Origin: Deltaproteobacteria bacterium
GTDB lineage: Bacteria; Desulfobacterota; Desulfuromonadia; Geobacterales; Pseudopelobacteraceae
DNA: 64,000 bases
Direction of reading: 5' to 3'
Assembly (NCBI GenBank): GCA_021781535.1
Contig: JAJXWO010000010.1
Coordinates: 1-64,000 of the forward strand
This document shows, piece by piece, positions 42,838 to 52,629 of this stretch (position 1 is its first letter; every line of letters starts with the position of its first letter). The notes beneath the pieces are model-generated. The model saw only the letters and a program-made list of their open reading frames with translations. It was not told where the DNA came from and ran no database searches. A program made the translations under genes and the position numbers.

Positions 42838-44256
42838 CTATCTCTGGCGTTTGCCCCGGGCGGAAAGCCTGATTGTGACAGGGCTGTCACGAAGTACAGA
42901 CACCTGTTTATCCGGCGCCCTCAGGTTTTTTAGATATTCTTTTCCCCTTTTCAATTGGCTGGCTTCGATATCTTCGGTTGCCACGGATGCAATTTGTGAA
43001 ACCTGGCTGGCGGGGCCTTCAATTTCAACCGTGCTTGGTTCACAGGTAATGTGCGGAGAAGACAGTCCGTAGGGAAGCCTACCTTTAAGTATCACTTTTA
43101 CCGGGACGTTCTTTCGTAGTTTTTTTTCTGTGGAAACTCGAACGCTGGAGGGTGATATAGATGTTATGATCATGCCTGATGGGACAGCGATGTCATCATG
43201 ACTTACCCTTAAAGCGGTTGTCCCGTCTGATATTTTGGATGCGTCAATGTCTGCGGTGAGGTCGAGCTTTGAGGGTGTGGGGGCTAAGCTTGACATGGCT
43301 TTGATCTGGACAGTTACATCCTCAGGTAGGATACGAAGCAAGACTATATTATCGGGAACGCCATGCAGACGTACCGGGGCTGTCACTGTTGTAATCTCTC
43401 CCTGACGGGTTGTTATCAGTACCCAGAAGATGCACACGCCAAGCAGGAGTAATGTCTTCGGGAGCAGATTTGAAAAAAAACGCTGGCGCACTGTAATGCG
43501 GGGACTTTCTGTTTCGCTTTTGAGAAGTTTGTCCAGCGCCATAATAAGTTCGGTCGGCGAGTTCATAGGGTGAAATGCCCCGGCAGTTGCGAGAGAGACA
43601 TCGCCACGTTCTTCAGATATGACAATAATAACCGCATCGCTTCGTTCCGATAGTCCCAGAGCTGCCCGGTGACGGGTGCCAAGGTGTTGCGGAATATCCG
43701 GGCTGACTGAAAGCGGCAGATGGCATGCCGCCTTTTCTATTCTGCCGTTATTGATGAGTGCTGCGCCATCATGGAACGGCGCGCCATCATAGAAAATAGA
43801 CTCCAGCATTTGAGGGGAAATTTCACTGTTAATTACCACTCCGTTTGTCATCAGATCGTGAAGAGATTCATTGCCCTGAAAAACGATCAAGGCTCCGGTC
43901 TTTTTGGCGGCCATTCGAAAAAGTGTCTCGGCAATATCCTGAAATTGGCTGTGCTGTGTTTCCTGGCGGCTATCAAGTATGTGGCGCAGAAGGCTAAAGC
44001 GATACAATGCCTGCCTGATCTCAGTCTGGAATACGACGATTATAAGGATGATCAATACGGTGCCAAGTTCCTGAAGAACCCAGCTTGTCATATACAGATT
44101 AAGGAAGCGGGTAGCGAAATAGATAAGGGTTACGACTCCCAGCCCCAGCAGTACCTGAATTGCACGGGTGTCACGAAACCAGGAGTACAACTGGTACAGA
44201 AGAAAGGTCATTATCAATATATCTGCGACGTCCTGGATGCGGATGGTAGGTAACAC
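42838..44256 (-). CDS. cdaA: diadenylate cyclase CdaA fused to YbbR (CdaR-like) repeats
   Basis: Three N-terminal TMs, DAC motifs FHDGAALI and GTRHRAALGLSE, then a further TM and YbbR-like domains. Confidence 0.9.
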   Translation of the reverse strand: MLPTIRIQDVADILIMTFLLYQLYSWFRDTRAIQVLLGLGVVTLIYFATRFLNLYMTSWVLQELGTVLIILIIVVFQTEIRQALYRFSLLRHILDSRQETQHSQFQDIAETLFRMAAKKTGALIVFQGNESLHDLMTNGVVINSEISPQMLESIFYDGAPFHDGAALINNGRIEKAACHLPLSVSPDIPQHLGTRHRAALGLSERSDAVIIVISEERGDVSLATAGAFHPMNSPTELIMALDKLLKSETESPRITVRQRFFSNLLPKTLLLLGVCIFWVLITTRQGEITTVTAPVRLHGVPDNIVLLRILPEDVTVQIKAMSSLAPTPSKLDLTADIDASKISDGTTALRVSHDDIAVPSGMIITSISPSSVRVSTEKKLRKNVPVKVILKGRLPYGLSSPHITCEPSTVEIEGPASQVSQIASVATEDIEASQLKRGKEYLKNLRAPDKQVSVLRDSPVTIRLSARGKRQR

Positions 44257-44375
44257 TTTAGAGCGACTCCTTATGACTAATGAGTTCGTTTTTTCTGGTT
44301 AATGACTGGCAAAATATGTTACATAAACAGGTCATTTTTATAGCACTTAAATCTCTTAAAGGGTAGTGGAAACGA

Positions 44376-45086
44376 ATGTTCAGGCTTTCAGATAAAGGTG
44401 AAAAAATTCAGCAGATGTTTGGAGCGATTGCCCCTCGCTACGATTTTCTTAACCGCTTGTTAAGTTTTGGTATCGACCGGCGTTGGCGAACAAAAGCGGT
44501 GCGACTGCTCAAGTACAATGAAGGTTCCCGTATTTTGGATGTTGCCACCGGCACCGGAGATGTTGCGCTGGAGATTGCCCTGTGTACGCCGGCTTCGGTC
44601 AAAATTACCGGAGCTGACTTTTGCAAGGAGATGGTCGATCTTGGGGTCGTGAAGGTTGGGGGGTCGCCATACGCCGACAGGATTGACCTCATTGTTGCTC
44701 CCTGTGAGGATCTCCCGTTTGCCGACGATACCTTTGACTCGGTCACCATAGCCTTTGGTATCAGAAATGTTGTTGACAGAAAACTGGGACTGGCAGAGAT
44801 GTGGCGGGTCCTGCGACCCGGAGGACGGATGATTATACTGGAGTTTTCCACGCCGCGTTCGCATCTTTTCAGGCAGCTCTACTATTTTTACTTCCGTCGT
44901 CTGCTGCCGGTTGTCGGTGGTCTGTTTTCACGGTACAACGCCTACAAGTACCTCCCTGACTCTGTGCTTGAATTCCCTTCACAGGAGGAGTTCTCGCGCA
45001 TGATTGGTGAAGCAGGCTTTCACAATATACATCTTCACGAGCTTACCTTTGGTATAGCCACGATATATGCCGGAGAGAAGGAATAG
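44376..45086 (+). CDS. ubiE: demethylmenaquinone/2-polyprenylphenol methyltransferase
   Basis: FGAIAPRYDFLNRLLSFGIDRRWR, DVATGTGDVALEIA, FGIRNVVDRKLGLAEMWRVLRPGGRMIILEFS. Confidence 0.95.
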   Translation: MFRLSDKGEKIQQMFGAIAPRYDFLNRLLSFGIDRRWRTKAVRLLKYNEGSRILDVATGTGDVALEIALCTPASVKITGADFCKEMVDLGVVKVGGSPYADRIDLIVAPCEDLPFADDTFDSVTIAFGIRNVVDRKLGLAEMWRVLRPGGRMIILEFSTPRSHLFRQLYYFYFRRLLPVVGGLFSRYNAYKYLPDSVLEFPSQEEFSRMIGEAGFHNIHLHELTFGIATIYAGEKE

Positions 45087-45224
45087 AACCGGAATTCCAA
45101 GTCTTGCCGCTGAGGGCAGTGAAAAAACTTTATTGGCATTCCAATTTCCTTCGGGCGGTACGTTGCTCTCAGTAAACTTCGCAAACCCTCTCTATCTCCG
45201 TGTGGCGGAGGCGCTGTTCAGTGA

Positions 45225-45707
45225 TTATTTGCCGCAGCATTTTTTGTATTTGAGTCCGCTTCCGCACGTGCATGCGTCATTGCGGCCGATTTTGACTACT
45301 GCGAGAGGTTTCTTGCGAATCATGTGCCCTTCAGTAAAATACCAGCGGTTATCTTTTCGTCTGAATTGTCCTGCTTCTTGATGCTCCCGGTTTGTGCCCT
45401 TCTCGGCGAAGCGGGCGATGAATTCTACTTCTCCGGTTGAGTCGTCAGTCCCCCCCTTGTGTGTGCTAATGATTTCAAGTCCCTGCCATTCGGCTGTTTC
45501 GGCCCATTCTTTCGTGCCGGCATGATCGTAGTTCTGGCGGTACTCAGGGTGGGTGCTTTCAAAAATAAAATCCATCTGGGCAAAAACATAGGCCGAATAG
45601 CGGGCGCGCATGAGTTGTTCAGCCGTTCGAGCAGGCTTGGCGCTTGAAATGATCTGCTCGCAGCATTCAGAGTAGGGGGTTTCGCTTCCGCATGGACATT
45701 GAGTCAT
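45225..45707 (-). CDS. YchJ family (SEC-C motif) protein
   Basis: [13 protein letters not shown] ... [23 protein letters not shown] ... [16 protein letters not shown]. Confidence 0.93.
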   Translation of the reverse strand: MTQCPCGSETPYSECCEQIISSAKPARTAEQLMRARYSAYVFAQMDFIFESTHPEYRQNYDHAGTKEWAETAEWQGLEIISTHKGGTDDSTGEVEFIARFAEKGTNREHQEAGQFRRKDNRWYFTEGHMIRKKPLAVVKIGRNDACTCGSGLKYKKCCGK

Positions 45708-45837
45708 GGATGATTCTCCTTTAGAGATAGTGGCTAATTTGGTGACATATTTTTGTCTGTTTTGTCAAATAGTATATTAAATAGCGCTTGTGTGAAATCA
45801 GATTAACCTGTATTTTTAAAGATTGCAAAAATTGTGA

Positions 45838-46077
45838 TTGGGGGCAAGGACAGGAATGAATAAGTCATGTATAGAATTACTCCAAACTCCATTAACGGCG
45901 CATGAGATACGGTGGGCGGATGAGCTTGCAGACAAGCTGCCAAATGACGTCGATTTAACGTTTGAGGAGTCAAAGATTTTGACCAGGCTTCCGATTGGTG
46001 AGTGGCCGGACGCCCTTATGCTCAAGATAAAAAACGTCATTGATATCAGTGACTTTCTGGATGAAGATCAGGATTAA
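45838..46077 (+). CDS. small conserved-looking protein, unknown function
   Basis: 79-aa ORF (possible start at MNKSC), acidic C-terminus. Confidence 0.45.
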   Translation: MGARTGMNKSCIELLQTPLTAHEIRWADELADKLPNDVDLTFEESKILTRLPIGEWPDALMLKIKNVIDISDFLDEDQD

Positions 46078-46135
46078 TAGTGTGTGATTTCACGTTGAAT
46101 CAGATAATTTATTTACCGTCAAGGAGTACTGCCGT

Positions 46136-47221
46136 TTGAAATACCTACGTAATATATTTGGTGTGCCAGTTATAATTCTTGCTGTACTTGCTGTTGCGGC
46201 ATGTTCCGCCAACCAAAAGACCGAAACGGCGGCGACTAACCAAAAGAAAGCCGAACTGAGAGCCGCTCAGGCAGCTTTTGCTGCAACAACTACCGCCTCC
46301 AGGAAGGCTGCAGCTTTTGCCGCGCAAACCAGCGCGGCCCGGAAAAAAGTGCCAGAAATAAAGTACAATGCGGGGGAAAGTCCTGAATATGCCAGGCAAT
46401 GTGGTTGGCCGGTACGCTGCCCTGTGCCGTTGCCCGGTTCTATTCTGCCTTCAAAGCGCATTGTCGCTTATTATGGTAACCCGCTTTCAAAGAAGATGGG
46501 AGTTCTGGGTGAGTTTCCCAAGGAGGAAATGCTGAAGCGTCTGAAAGGCGAAGTGGCCAAATGGCAGGCCGCTGACCCGGCCATTCCGGTACAGCCGGCA
46601 CTGCATCTTATTGCAGTGGTTGCGCAAGGAGCCCCGGGAAATGATGGTAAATACCGCATGATAATGCCGGATAAAGTCATTAACCAGGTGTATGGTTGGG
46701 CCAAGGAAGCGGGTGCGGTCATGTTTATCGATATTCAAACGGGGCATGACGATATTCGTTCGGTGTTGCCGCACTTCGAGTGGATTTTGAAGAATCCGGA
46801 TGTGCACCTGGGGATCGATCCGGAATTCAACCTGATAAAAAGCGGTAAAAAACCTGGCACGAAGATCGGTACATATGATGCGGCCGATATCAATTACGTT
46901 TCCGGGTATCTGAAAGATCTGGTAAAAAAATACAATCTGCCGCCCAAAGTATTTACGGTGCACAGATTTACCCGAAAAGGAGTCACGAATTCAAAAAACA
47001 TTGTGCTCCGTCCAGAAGTACAGATTGTGATGCACATGGACGGCTGGGGCGCCCCTTGGTTGAAACGTAATTCGTATAAGGAGTATGTTGTTGCCGAGCC
47101 GGTACAGTATACCGGTTTCAAGCTCTTTTACCATAACGACACCAAGAAGGGAGATCCGTTGCTGACTCCGAAAGAGGTGCTTAAGCTGAATCCGAAGCCG
47201 CTCTATATTCAGTATCAGTAG
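46136..47221 (+). CDS. lipoprotein with Ala-rich linker, unknown function
   Basis: Lipobox AVAACSANQ; Ala-rich segment; VMFIDIQTGHDDIRSVLPHFEWILKNPDVHLGIDPEFN. Confidence 0.65.
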   Translation: MKYLRNIFGVPVIILAVLAVAACSANQKTETAATNQKKAELRAAQAAFAATTTASRKAAAFAAQTSAARKKVPEIKYNAGESPEYARQCGWPVRCPVPLPGSILPSKRIVAYYGNPLSKKMGVLGEFPKEEMLKRLKGEVAKWQAADPAIPVQPALHLIAVVAQGAPGNDGKYRMIMPDKVINQVYGWAKEAGAVMFIDIQTGHDDIRSVLPHFEWILKNPDVHLGIDPEFNLIKSGKKPGTKIGTYDAADINYVSGYLKDLVKKYNLPPKVFTVHRFTRKGVTNSKNIVLRPEVQIVMHMDGWGAPWLKRNSYKEYVVAEPVQYTGFKLFYHNDTKKGDPLLTPKEVLKLNPKPLYIQYQ

Positions 47222-47228
47222 CCCTCGA

Positions 47229-48731
47229 ATGCTGCTCGTCTTTCCACCGCTTGCCAAGGCATGCGAACCGCCGCCCGGCATAGCCAGTCTTGCCGCCTCA
47301 TTGATGGCTCATGGTGTGCCGTGCCGCCAGCTGGATGCCAATCTGGAAGGACAGCTCTGGTTGCTGGAACAGCCGCCGCTCGCAACCGATACCTGGAGCC
47401 GCCGGGCTTACAAGGGAAGGTCACGCAACCTGGCCGCGCTACGGGATATCACAACGTACCAGACGCCTGACCGTTATCGACGTGTCGTCAGCGATCTTAA
47501 CCGTATTCTGGCTCTCTCCGCTACCGATGGCGGCGTTGTCGTTGGTCTTGCCGACTACCAGCACAACACCCTCTCGCCATTGCGCAGCTCCGACCTGATT
47601 GCTGCGGCGCAACAACCTGAACAGAATCCGTTCTTCCCTTATTTCAGTCAGCGGTTGCCAAGCGTTCTCGACGGTGTCAGCACGGTCGGTTTTTCGCTCA
47701 ACTATCTCAGTCAAGCGCTCTGCACTTTTGCAATGATCGGCTATGTTAAAAAGCAATATCCGGCACTGAAAATTGTTGTTGGAGGCGGATTGGTAACTTC
47801 CTGGCTGCATCGCCCCGGCTGGTGCAGCCCTTTCGGCACGCTGGTAGATCATTTGATTTCCGGGCCGGGGGAAGAACCGTTGTTAGTGCTACTTGGCAGG
47901 GATGGTGCGTTGAAGCGGCATGTCCTCCCCGATTACACGTCCATGCCGCTTGCGGAATATTTTTCGCCTGGACTGATTCTACCCTACAGTGCCGGCAGAG
48001 GGTGCTACTGGAACCATTGTTCGTTCTGTCCGGAACGCGCTGAAGGGAACAGGTATCATCCCGTGCCGGTTTCTCATGTGCTGTCAGATCTTAGGCTTCT
48101 CGTTGAACAAGTCGAACCGCGTCTCATCCATCTGTTGGATAATGCTATCAGTCCGGGACTGCTGCATGCCCTGGCAAAGCATCCGCCGGGCGCTCCCTGG
48201 TATGGTTTTGCGCGAATTGATGAACGTCTGGGTGACCTGGAATTCTGTAAGGCCTTAAAGCGCTCAGGGTGCGTGATGCTTAAGCTCGGGCTGGAATCTG
48301 GAGACCAGGGGGTTCTGAATCGAATGAGCAAGGGGATCAATCTTGGAGTGGCTTCACGAGTACTGAATAATCTCCACAATGCCGGAATTGCGGTTTATTG
48401 CTATCTGTTGTTCGGTACGCCTGCGGAGACGGTGGTGGAGGCTCGTCGGACCCTTGGATTTGTTACCGCTCATCACCAGACCATCAACTTTCTTAACCTG
48501 GCGTTATTCAATATGCCACTCCATGGCGATGAGTCTCCTGAGTACGCACATAAGCCGTTCTATGAGGGGGATCTCTCACTCTATACCGCTTTTCGGCATC
48601 CAGGGGCCTGGGATCGTAAACTGGTGCGGCATTTTATCGACAGAGAATTCAAGCGGCATCCGGCAATAGCCGCAATAGTCAGGAACGATCCACTGCATTT
48701 CAGTTCCAGTCATGCTGCATTGTTCTGCTGA
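47229..48731 (+). CDS. radical SAM protein with probable B12-binding N-terminal domain
   Basis: GRGCYWNHCSFCPE (CX3CX2C variant), VMLKLGLESGDQGVLNRMSKG. Confidence 0.85.
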   Translation: MLLVFPPLAKACEPPPGIASLAASLMAHGVPCRQLDANLEGQLWLLEQPPLATDTWSRRAYKGRSRNLAALRDITTYQTPDRYRRVVSDLNRILALSATDGGVVVGLADYQHNTLSPLRSSDLIAAAQQPEQNPFFPYFSQRLPSVLDGVSTVGFSLNYLSQALCTFAMIGYVKKQYPALKIVVGGGLVTSWLHRPGWCSPFGTLVDHLISGPGEEPLLVLLGRDGALKRHVLPDYTSMPLAEYFSPGLILPYSAGRGCYWNHCSFCPERAEGNRYHPVPVSHVLSDLRLLVEQVEPRLIHLLDNAISPGLLHALAKHPPGAPWYGFARIDERLGDLEFCKALKRSGCVMLKLGLESGDQGVLNRMSKGINLGVASRVLNNLHNAGIAVYCYLLFGTPAETVVEARRTLGFVTAHHQTINFLNLALFNMPLHGDESPEYAHKPFYEGDLSLYTAFRHPGAWDRKLVRHFIDREFKRHPAIAAIVRNDPLHFSSSHAALFC

Positions 48732-48804
48732 ATACAGTAAATATCACCTTACCTTTTGACGGTAGTGTGTTATAACACAAACCTCAAATATTACGGGAGA
48801 TGAC

Positions 48805-49134
48805 ATGGAAATTTTTGGCGGTTTCATGGTAATGATGAGCATTATAAGCCTTTTTTTGGCAGTGGTATGGTTGATTATGCCGTTCGTCGTATTCGCTATC
48901 AAAGGAAAGCAAGACCGTACGCTGGAAATTCTTGAAGCAATTGAAAAACGACTGACAGTTATCGAGACCCGCGTTCATCCGGGCTGTTCGGTTCACGGTT
49001 CTGAAGCAGGCTCGTCAGAATCTAACGATACATCAGAAGGATCATCAGAGGGACTTCCAAGTGATGATGCAGAAAATATAGCAGACATTGTTACCGAGAA
49101 AAACGGTAGTGAAACACCACCCGCAGGGTTTTAA
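48805..49134 (+). CDS. small membrane protein, unknown function
   Basis: N-terminal TM segments and acidic Ser-rich tail. Confidence 0.5.
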   Translation: MEIFGGFMVMMSIISLFLAVVWLIMPFVVFAIKGKQDRTLEILEAIEKRLTVIETRVHPGCSVHGSEAGSSESNDTSEGSSEGLPSDDAENIADIVTEKNGSETPPAGF

Positions 49135-49151
49135 ACTGGAGGATGCTAAAG

Positions 49152-49919
49152 ATGTTGTTGCGCGGAAAAAAAGTTGTAATTTTTGGAGTAGCAAATGACA
49201 AGAGTATTGCGTGGGCAATTGCCCGGCTTTTTCATGAGCAGGGAGCTGATCTTGCGATAACGTACGCAGGTGAGGCCTTTGAAAAGCGGGTTCGTCCATT
49301 GGCAGAGTCACTTGACGCTGCGGCGATACTTCCCTGTAATGTCACCAGTGACGATGAGGTGGCTTCTGTCTTTGCTGAGCTTGGCAACGTATGGGATGGC
49401 GTTGATATAATAATCCATGCGGTCGCCTTTGCAAACAAGGAGGAGTTGAAGGGTACTGTCCTGAATACTTCCCGAGAAGGTTTTGCCACAGCTATGGACA
49501 TAAGTGTTTACTCGTTTCTGGCAATCATGAAGGCAGCACAGCCGATGATGCAGGGGAGGAAGGGCGCCGCCTTAACGCTCAGCTATTACGGAGCAATGAA
49601 GGTGTTCCCGAGCTATAATGTTATGGGGATTGCCAAGGCGGCACTGGAAGCGTCGGTTCGTTATCTGTCCGAGGCGGTTGGCCCGGAAGGTATCAGGGTA
49701 AATGCAATTTCTGCCGGTCCGATCCGTACCCTTGCTGCTGCGGGAGTCAACGGTTTTCACAGTATTCTCAATCACGTCGAAGCAAAAGCTCCGCTCAGAC
49801 GAACCATAACCCAGGAAGACGTTGCAAACGCGGCGCTCTACCTCTGCAGCGACATGGCTGGCGGCGTCAGTGGAGAGATTCATTATGTGGATGGTGGGTA
49901 TAATATTATAGGTCTGTAG
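49152..49919 (+). CDS. fabI: enoyl-[acyl-carrier-protein] reductase FabI
   Basis: LRGKKVVIFGVANDKSIAWAIARLFHEQGADLAITYAGE, NVMGIAKAALEASVRYLS, INAISAGPIRTLAAAGV. Confidence 0.93.
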   Translation: MLLRGKKVVIFGVANDKSIAWAIARLFHEQGADLAITYAGEAFEKRVRPLAESLDAAAILPCNVTSDDEVASVFAELGNVWDGVDIIIHAVAFANKEELKGTVLNTSREGFATAMDISVYSFLAIMKAAQPMMQGRKGAALTLSYYGAMKVFPSYNVMGIAKAALEASVRYLSEAVGPEGIRVNAISAGPIRTLAAAGVNGFHSILNHVEAKAPLRRTITQEDVANAALYLCSDMAGGVSGEIHYVDGGYNIIGL

Positions 49920-49934
49920 TTTTGGAGTCGCCCC

Positions 49935-51617
49935 ATTAAAGAAGCGTTCGGTAATCTTGCAGGTTTAAAATCAAGCCAAATCCAGTCTTTGGAACGCCTG
50001 TACCGCAGGCGTATCCCTGTTGCTGAATTCTGCTCCCATGATCTGGCTGTTCGCCTCGTCGAACTTTCAACTGAACTTCGTCGCCAAATCGGAATTCTCG
50101 TCAACCGCACCGGCAACGTGGAATATGTGATTGTCGGTGATGAAAAAGGCATGGTGATTCCCGAACTGCGCGATTACCCTCTTGGGAAAAAGGTCATGCG
50201 CGGTCTGCGTTTGATTCACACCCACCTGAAAAACGAGTCTGTCTCTGAAGACGATTTGACTGATCTTTCCCTGTTGCGTTTTGATCTGCTGGCGGCTCTG
50301 CTGTATACTCCCGGTAAGAGCCAGATTTATGCCCAACTGGCCTGGCTGTCACCTGACCAACGGGGGGCAAGCACTCTAGTTGACCCAGTTGTCGCACTGG
50401 ATCGAATCGACCTCGACTGCATTCACTTCATCCAGGAGCTGGAAGCGGATCTGGAAAAAGCGGCCCGCACAGCATCAAAAACCAAGGATGTCCTGGAGCG
50501 AGCGATCCTGGTTTCTGTCACGACTTCGGGAACCCGACAAGAAGCAGAAGATTCGATGGCTGAGCTGCGTGAACTGGCTCGTACTGCCCAAGTGGAAGCA
50601 CTTGACGAATTCATCCAGAGGCCGAAAAAACTTAATCCCCGTTTTCTGATGGGAGAGGGGATGGTGCGTGACGTCGTCATCAGGGCGATGCAACGGGGCG
50701 CCAGCATGCTGATCTTTGATCAGGAGCTGACTCCGGCCCAGATGCGGTGCATTTCCGCGATGACTGAACTGAAAGTTATCGATCGTAGTCAGCTGATCCT
50801 TGACATATTTGCCCGGCGGGCGAAAACGCTTGACGGCAAGGTGCAGGTAGAGCTGGCTCAACTTAAATATTTGCTGCCGCGCCTCACCGGTCGCGGCGTG
50901 CAGATGTCACGGCTGATGGGGGGAATTGGTGGACGCGGGCCTGGGGAAACCAAGCTGGAAACTGACCGGCGCCGTATCCGTGACCGGATTGCCAGTCTGG
51001 AACGGGAACTCAAAGAACTTTCCCAGGGGCGTGATCAACGGCGGAAACAGAGGGTCAAGGCCGGGGTGCCTATCATATCGATCGTCGGCTATACAAATGC
51101 CGGAAAATCGACTCTGCTGAACGCCCTGACCAAGAGTGATGTATTCACTGAGGACCTCCTGTTTGCAACGCTTGACACCTCCAGTCGTCGCCTCCGCTTC
51201 CCGCGCGATCGTGAAGTGATAATCACCGACACGGTCGGGTTTATCCGCTCTCTCCCGAAATCTCTGATGGGAGCTTTCAAGGCAACATTGGAAGAGATGC
51301 GTGATGCCGATTTGCTGCTCCATGTGGTGGATGCGTCTCATCCTCGTTTTGAAGACCAGATTGCTCAGGTGCGTGCGATTCTGGCGGAGCTGGAGCTGGG
51401 GGACAAGCAGGAACTCCTGGTGTACAACAAGGCTGATATGCTGAACGATATGAAAAAGAAGGATATGGTTGCGTTTTTACGCGTTCGCCAGTCCGCCAGG
51501 ACCCAGAACAGCGTCATGGTGTCGGCCCGCGACCGCAAGAGCCTTAAGCCTCTGATGGATGAACTGCAGAGAAGGTTCTGGATTGAGGACAAAGAAGTTA
51601 CTCAAACTGCGCTTTAA
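49935..51617 (+). CDS. hflX: GTPase HflX (probable ATT start)
   Basis: LMGGIGGRGPGETKLETDRR, SIVGYTNAGKSTLLNAL, DTVGFIRSLP; frame extends upstream of TTG 49989 to an SD-preceded ATT at 49935. Confidence 0.9.
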   Translation: MKEAFGNLAGLKSSQIQSLERLYRRRIPVAEFCSHDLAVRLVELSTELRRQIGILVNRTGNVEYVIVGDEKGMVIPELRDYPLGKKVMRGLRLIHTHLKNESVSEDDLTDLSLLRFDLLAALLYTPGKSQIYAQLAWLSPDQRGASTLVDPVVALDRIDLDCIHFIQELEADLEKAARTASKTKDVLERAILVSVTTSGTRQEAEDSMAELRELARTAQVEALDEFIQRPKKLNPRFLMGEGMVRDVVIRAMQRGASMLIFDQELTPAQMRCISAMTELKVIDRSQLILDIFARRAKTLDGKVQVELAQLKYLLPRLTGRGVQMSRLMGGIGGRGPGETKLETDRRRIRDRIASLERELKELSQGRDQRRKQRVKAGVPIISIVGYTNAGKSTLLNALTKSDVFTEDLLFATLDTSSRRLRFPRDREVIITDTVGFIRSLPKSLMGAFKATLEEMRDADLLLHVVDASHPRFEDQIAQVRAILAELELGDKQELLVYNKADMLNDMKKKDMVAFLRVRQSARTQNSVMVSARDRKSLKPLMDELQRRFWIEDKEVTQTAL

Positions 51618-52257
51618 ACTCTGCCATCAACTGTTGTAATGCAACCACTTCACTCCGCAGGGCGGCAACCTCTTCCTCCAACGACACAATGCGTTCATTT
51701 TCTGCCACCACTCGCTGCCGGGCAGCTTCTGGGCGCGCTTCGACACCGTCCTCGTTATACTCCGGTATTCCGGAAAAAAGCTGGGCATAGCGTCCCTCTT
51801 TCCGCCCTGGTTGCCGTGGCATCAGGGTAACCAGCGGGTTTTCCCGCTGAATCAACTCCTGCAGTACCTCTTCAACTGCGGCCAGGTCGCCAAAGGGATG
51901 CATCCTCTCCCCCCGGGTACGCAACTCACCAATAGTCTGCGGACCACGAACCAGCAGCTCACTGATGATCGACATCTCGGCGGGCAGCAAACCCAAGTTT
52001 TCCGCCAGCAGATGGCGATACTTCGGTACCCGGCCGCCGTCGGCAGAAAGAACCACCAGTTGTTTGAAGCGAAGTGAATCCAAGGCCCGCACGACAGCCT
52101 CTTCCGTCAGAGACATCACAGGGTCCCGGTTGGATTTCTGGTTGCAGGCGTTAGTGAGAGAGTTGAGTGACAGCGGGTAATACTCCGGTGTGGTCAGCTC
52201 CTTTTCTATCAAACTGCCTAAAACACGTGCTTCAGTATCGTTAAGTGTCAAATCCAC
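51598..52257 (-). CDS. YceH/UPF0502 (DUF480) family protein
   Basis: EARVLGSLIEKELTTPEYYPLSLNSLTNACNQKSNRDPVMSL. Confidence 0.93.
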   Translation of the reverse strand: MDLTLNDTEARVLGSLIEKELTTPEYYPLSLNSLTNACNQKSNRDPVMSLTEEAVVRALDSLRFKQLVVLSADGGRVPKYRHLLAENLGLLPAEMSIISELLVRGPQTIGELRTRGERMHPFGDLAAVEEVLQELIQRENPLVTLMPRQPGRKEGRYAQLFSGIPEYNEDGVEARPEAARQRVVAENERIVSLEEEVAALRSEVVALQQLMAEFKAQFE

Positions 52258-52276
52258 TTTTTACCCTCATGTTGAA

Positions 52277-52579
52277 TTAATGGAAAGTCGGCATCTTTTC
52301 CTGGAATAGCACATACGGGCTGACAATCAGCATTGCGAACTTTTTGTGCTGATCCTCTTCCCATAAGCGGATTTTTGAGTCTGATGGTTTACCGATTTTG
52401 CCATTTTCAACCAGATTCTGAATGATTTCGACGTCATCGGCCGCAACTTTATGGGCGGTATCCGCCAGATCCAGAGAATCATCAACCAGAATCAGTCCGC
52501 CGCGATGCAAGTGGGCTCGCAGAGAGCTCCACTCGGCTTCATCAATCGTAAGGGCCATTTCCTCTTTACTTGGTAGCAT
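52277..52579 (-). CDS. DUF2288-like small protein
   Basis: LRAHLHRGGLILVDDSLDLADTAHKVAADDVEIIQNLVENGKIGKPS. Confidence 0.65.
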   Translation of the reverse strand: MLPSKEEMALTIDEAEWSSLRAHLHRGGLILVDDSLDLADTAHKVAADDVEIIQNLVENGKIGKPSDSKIRLWEEDQHKKFAMLIVSPYVLFQEKMPTFH

Positions 52580-52629
52580 CTGTAACTCCTTCTTTTATAC
52601 CCTATGCTCTGTTGGGCGCTGCATTTTTA

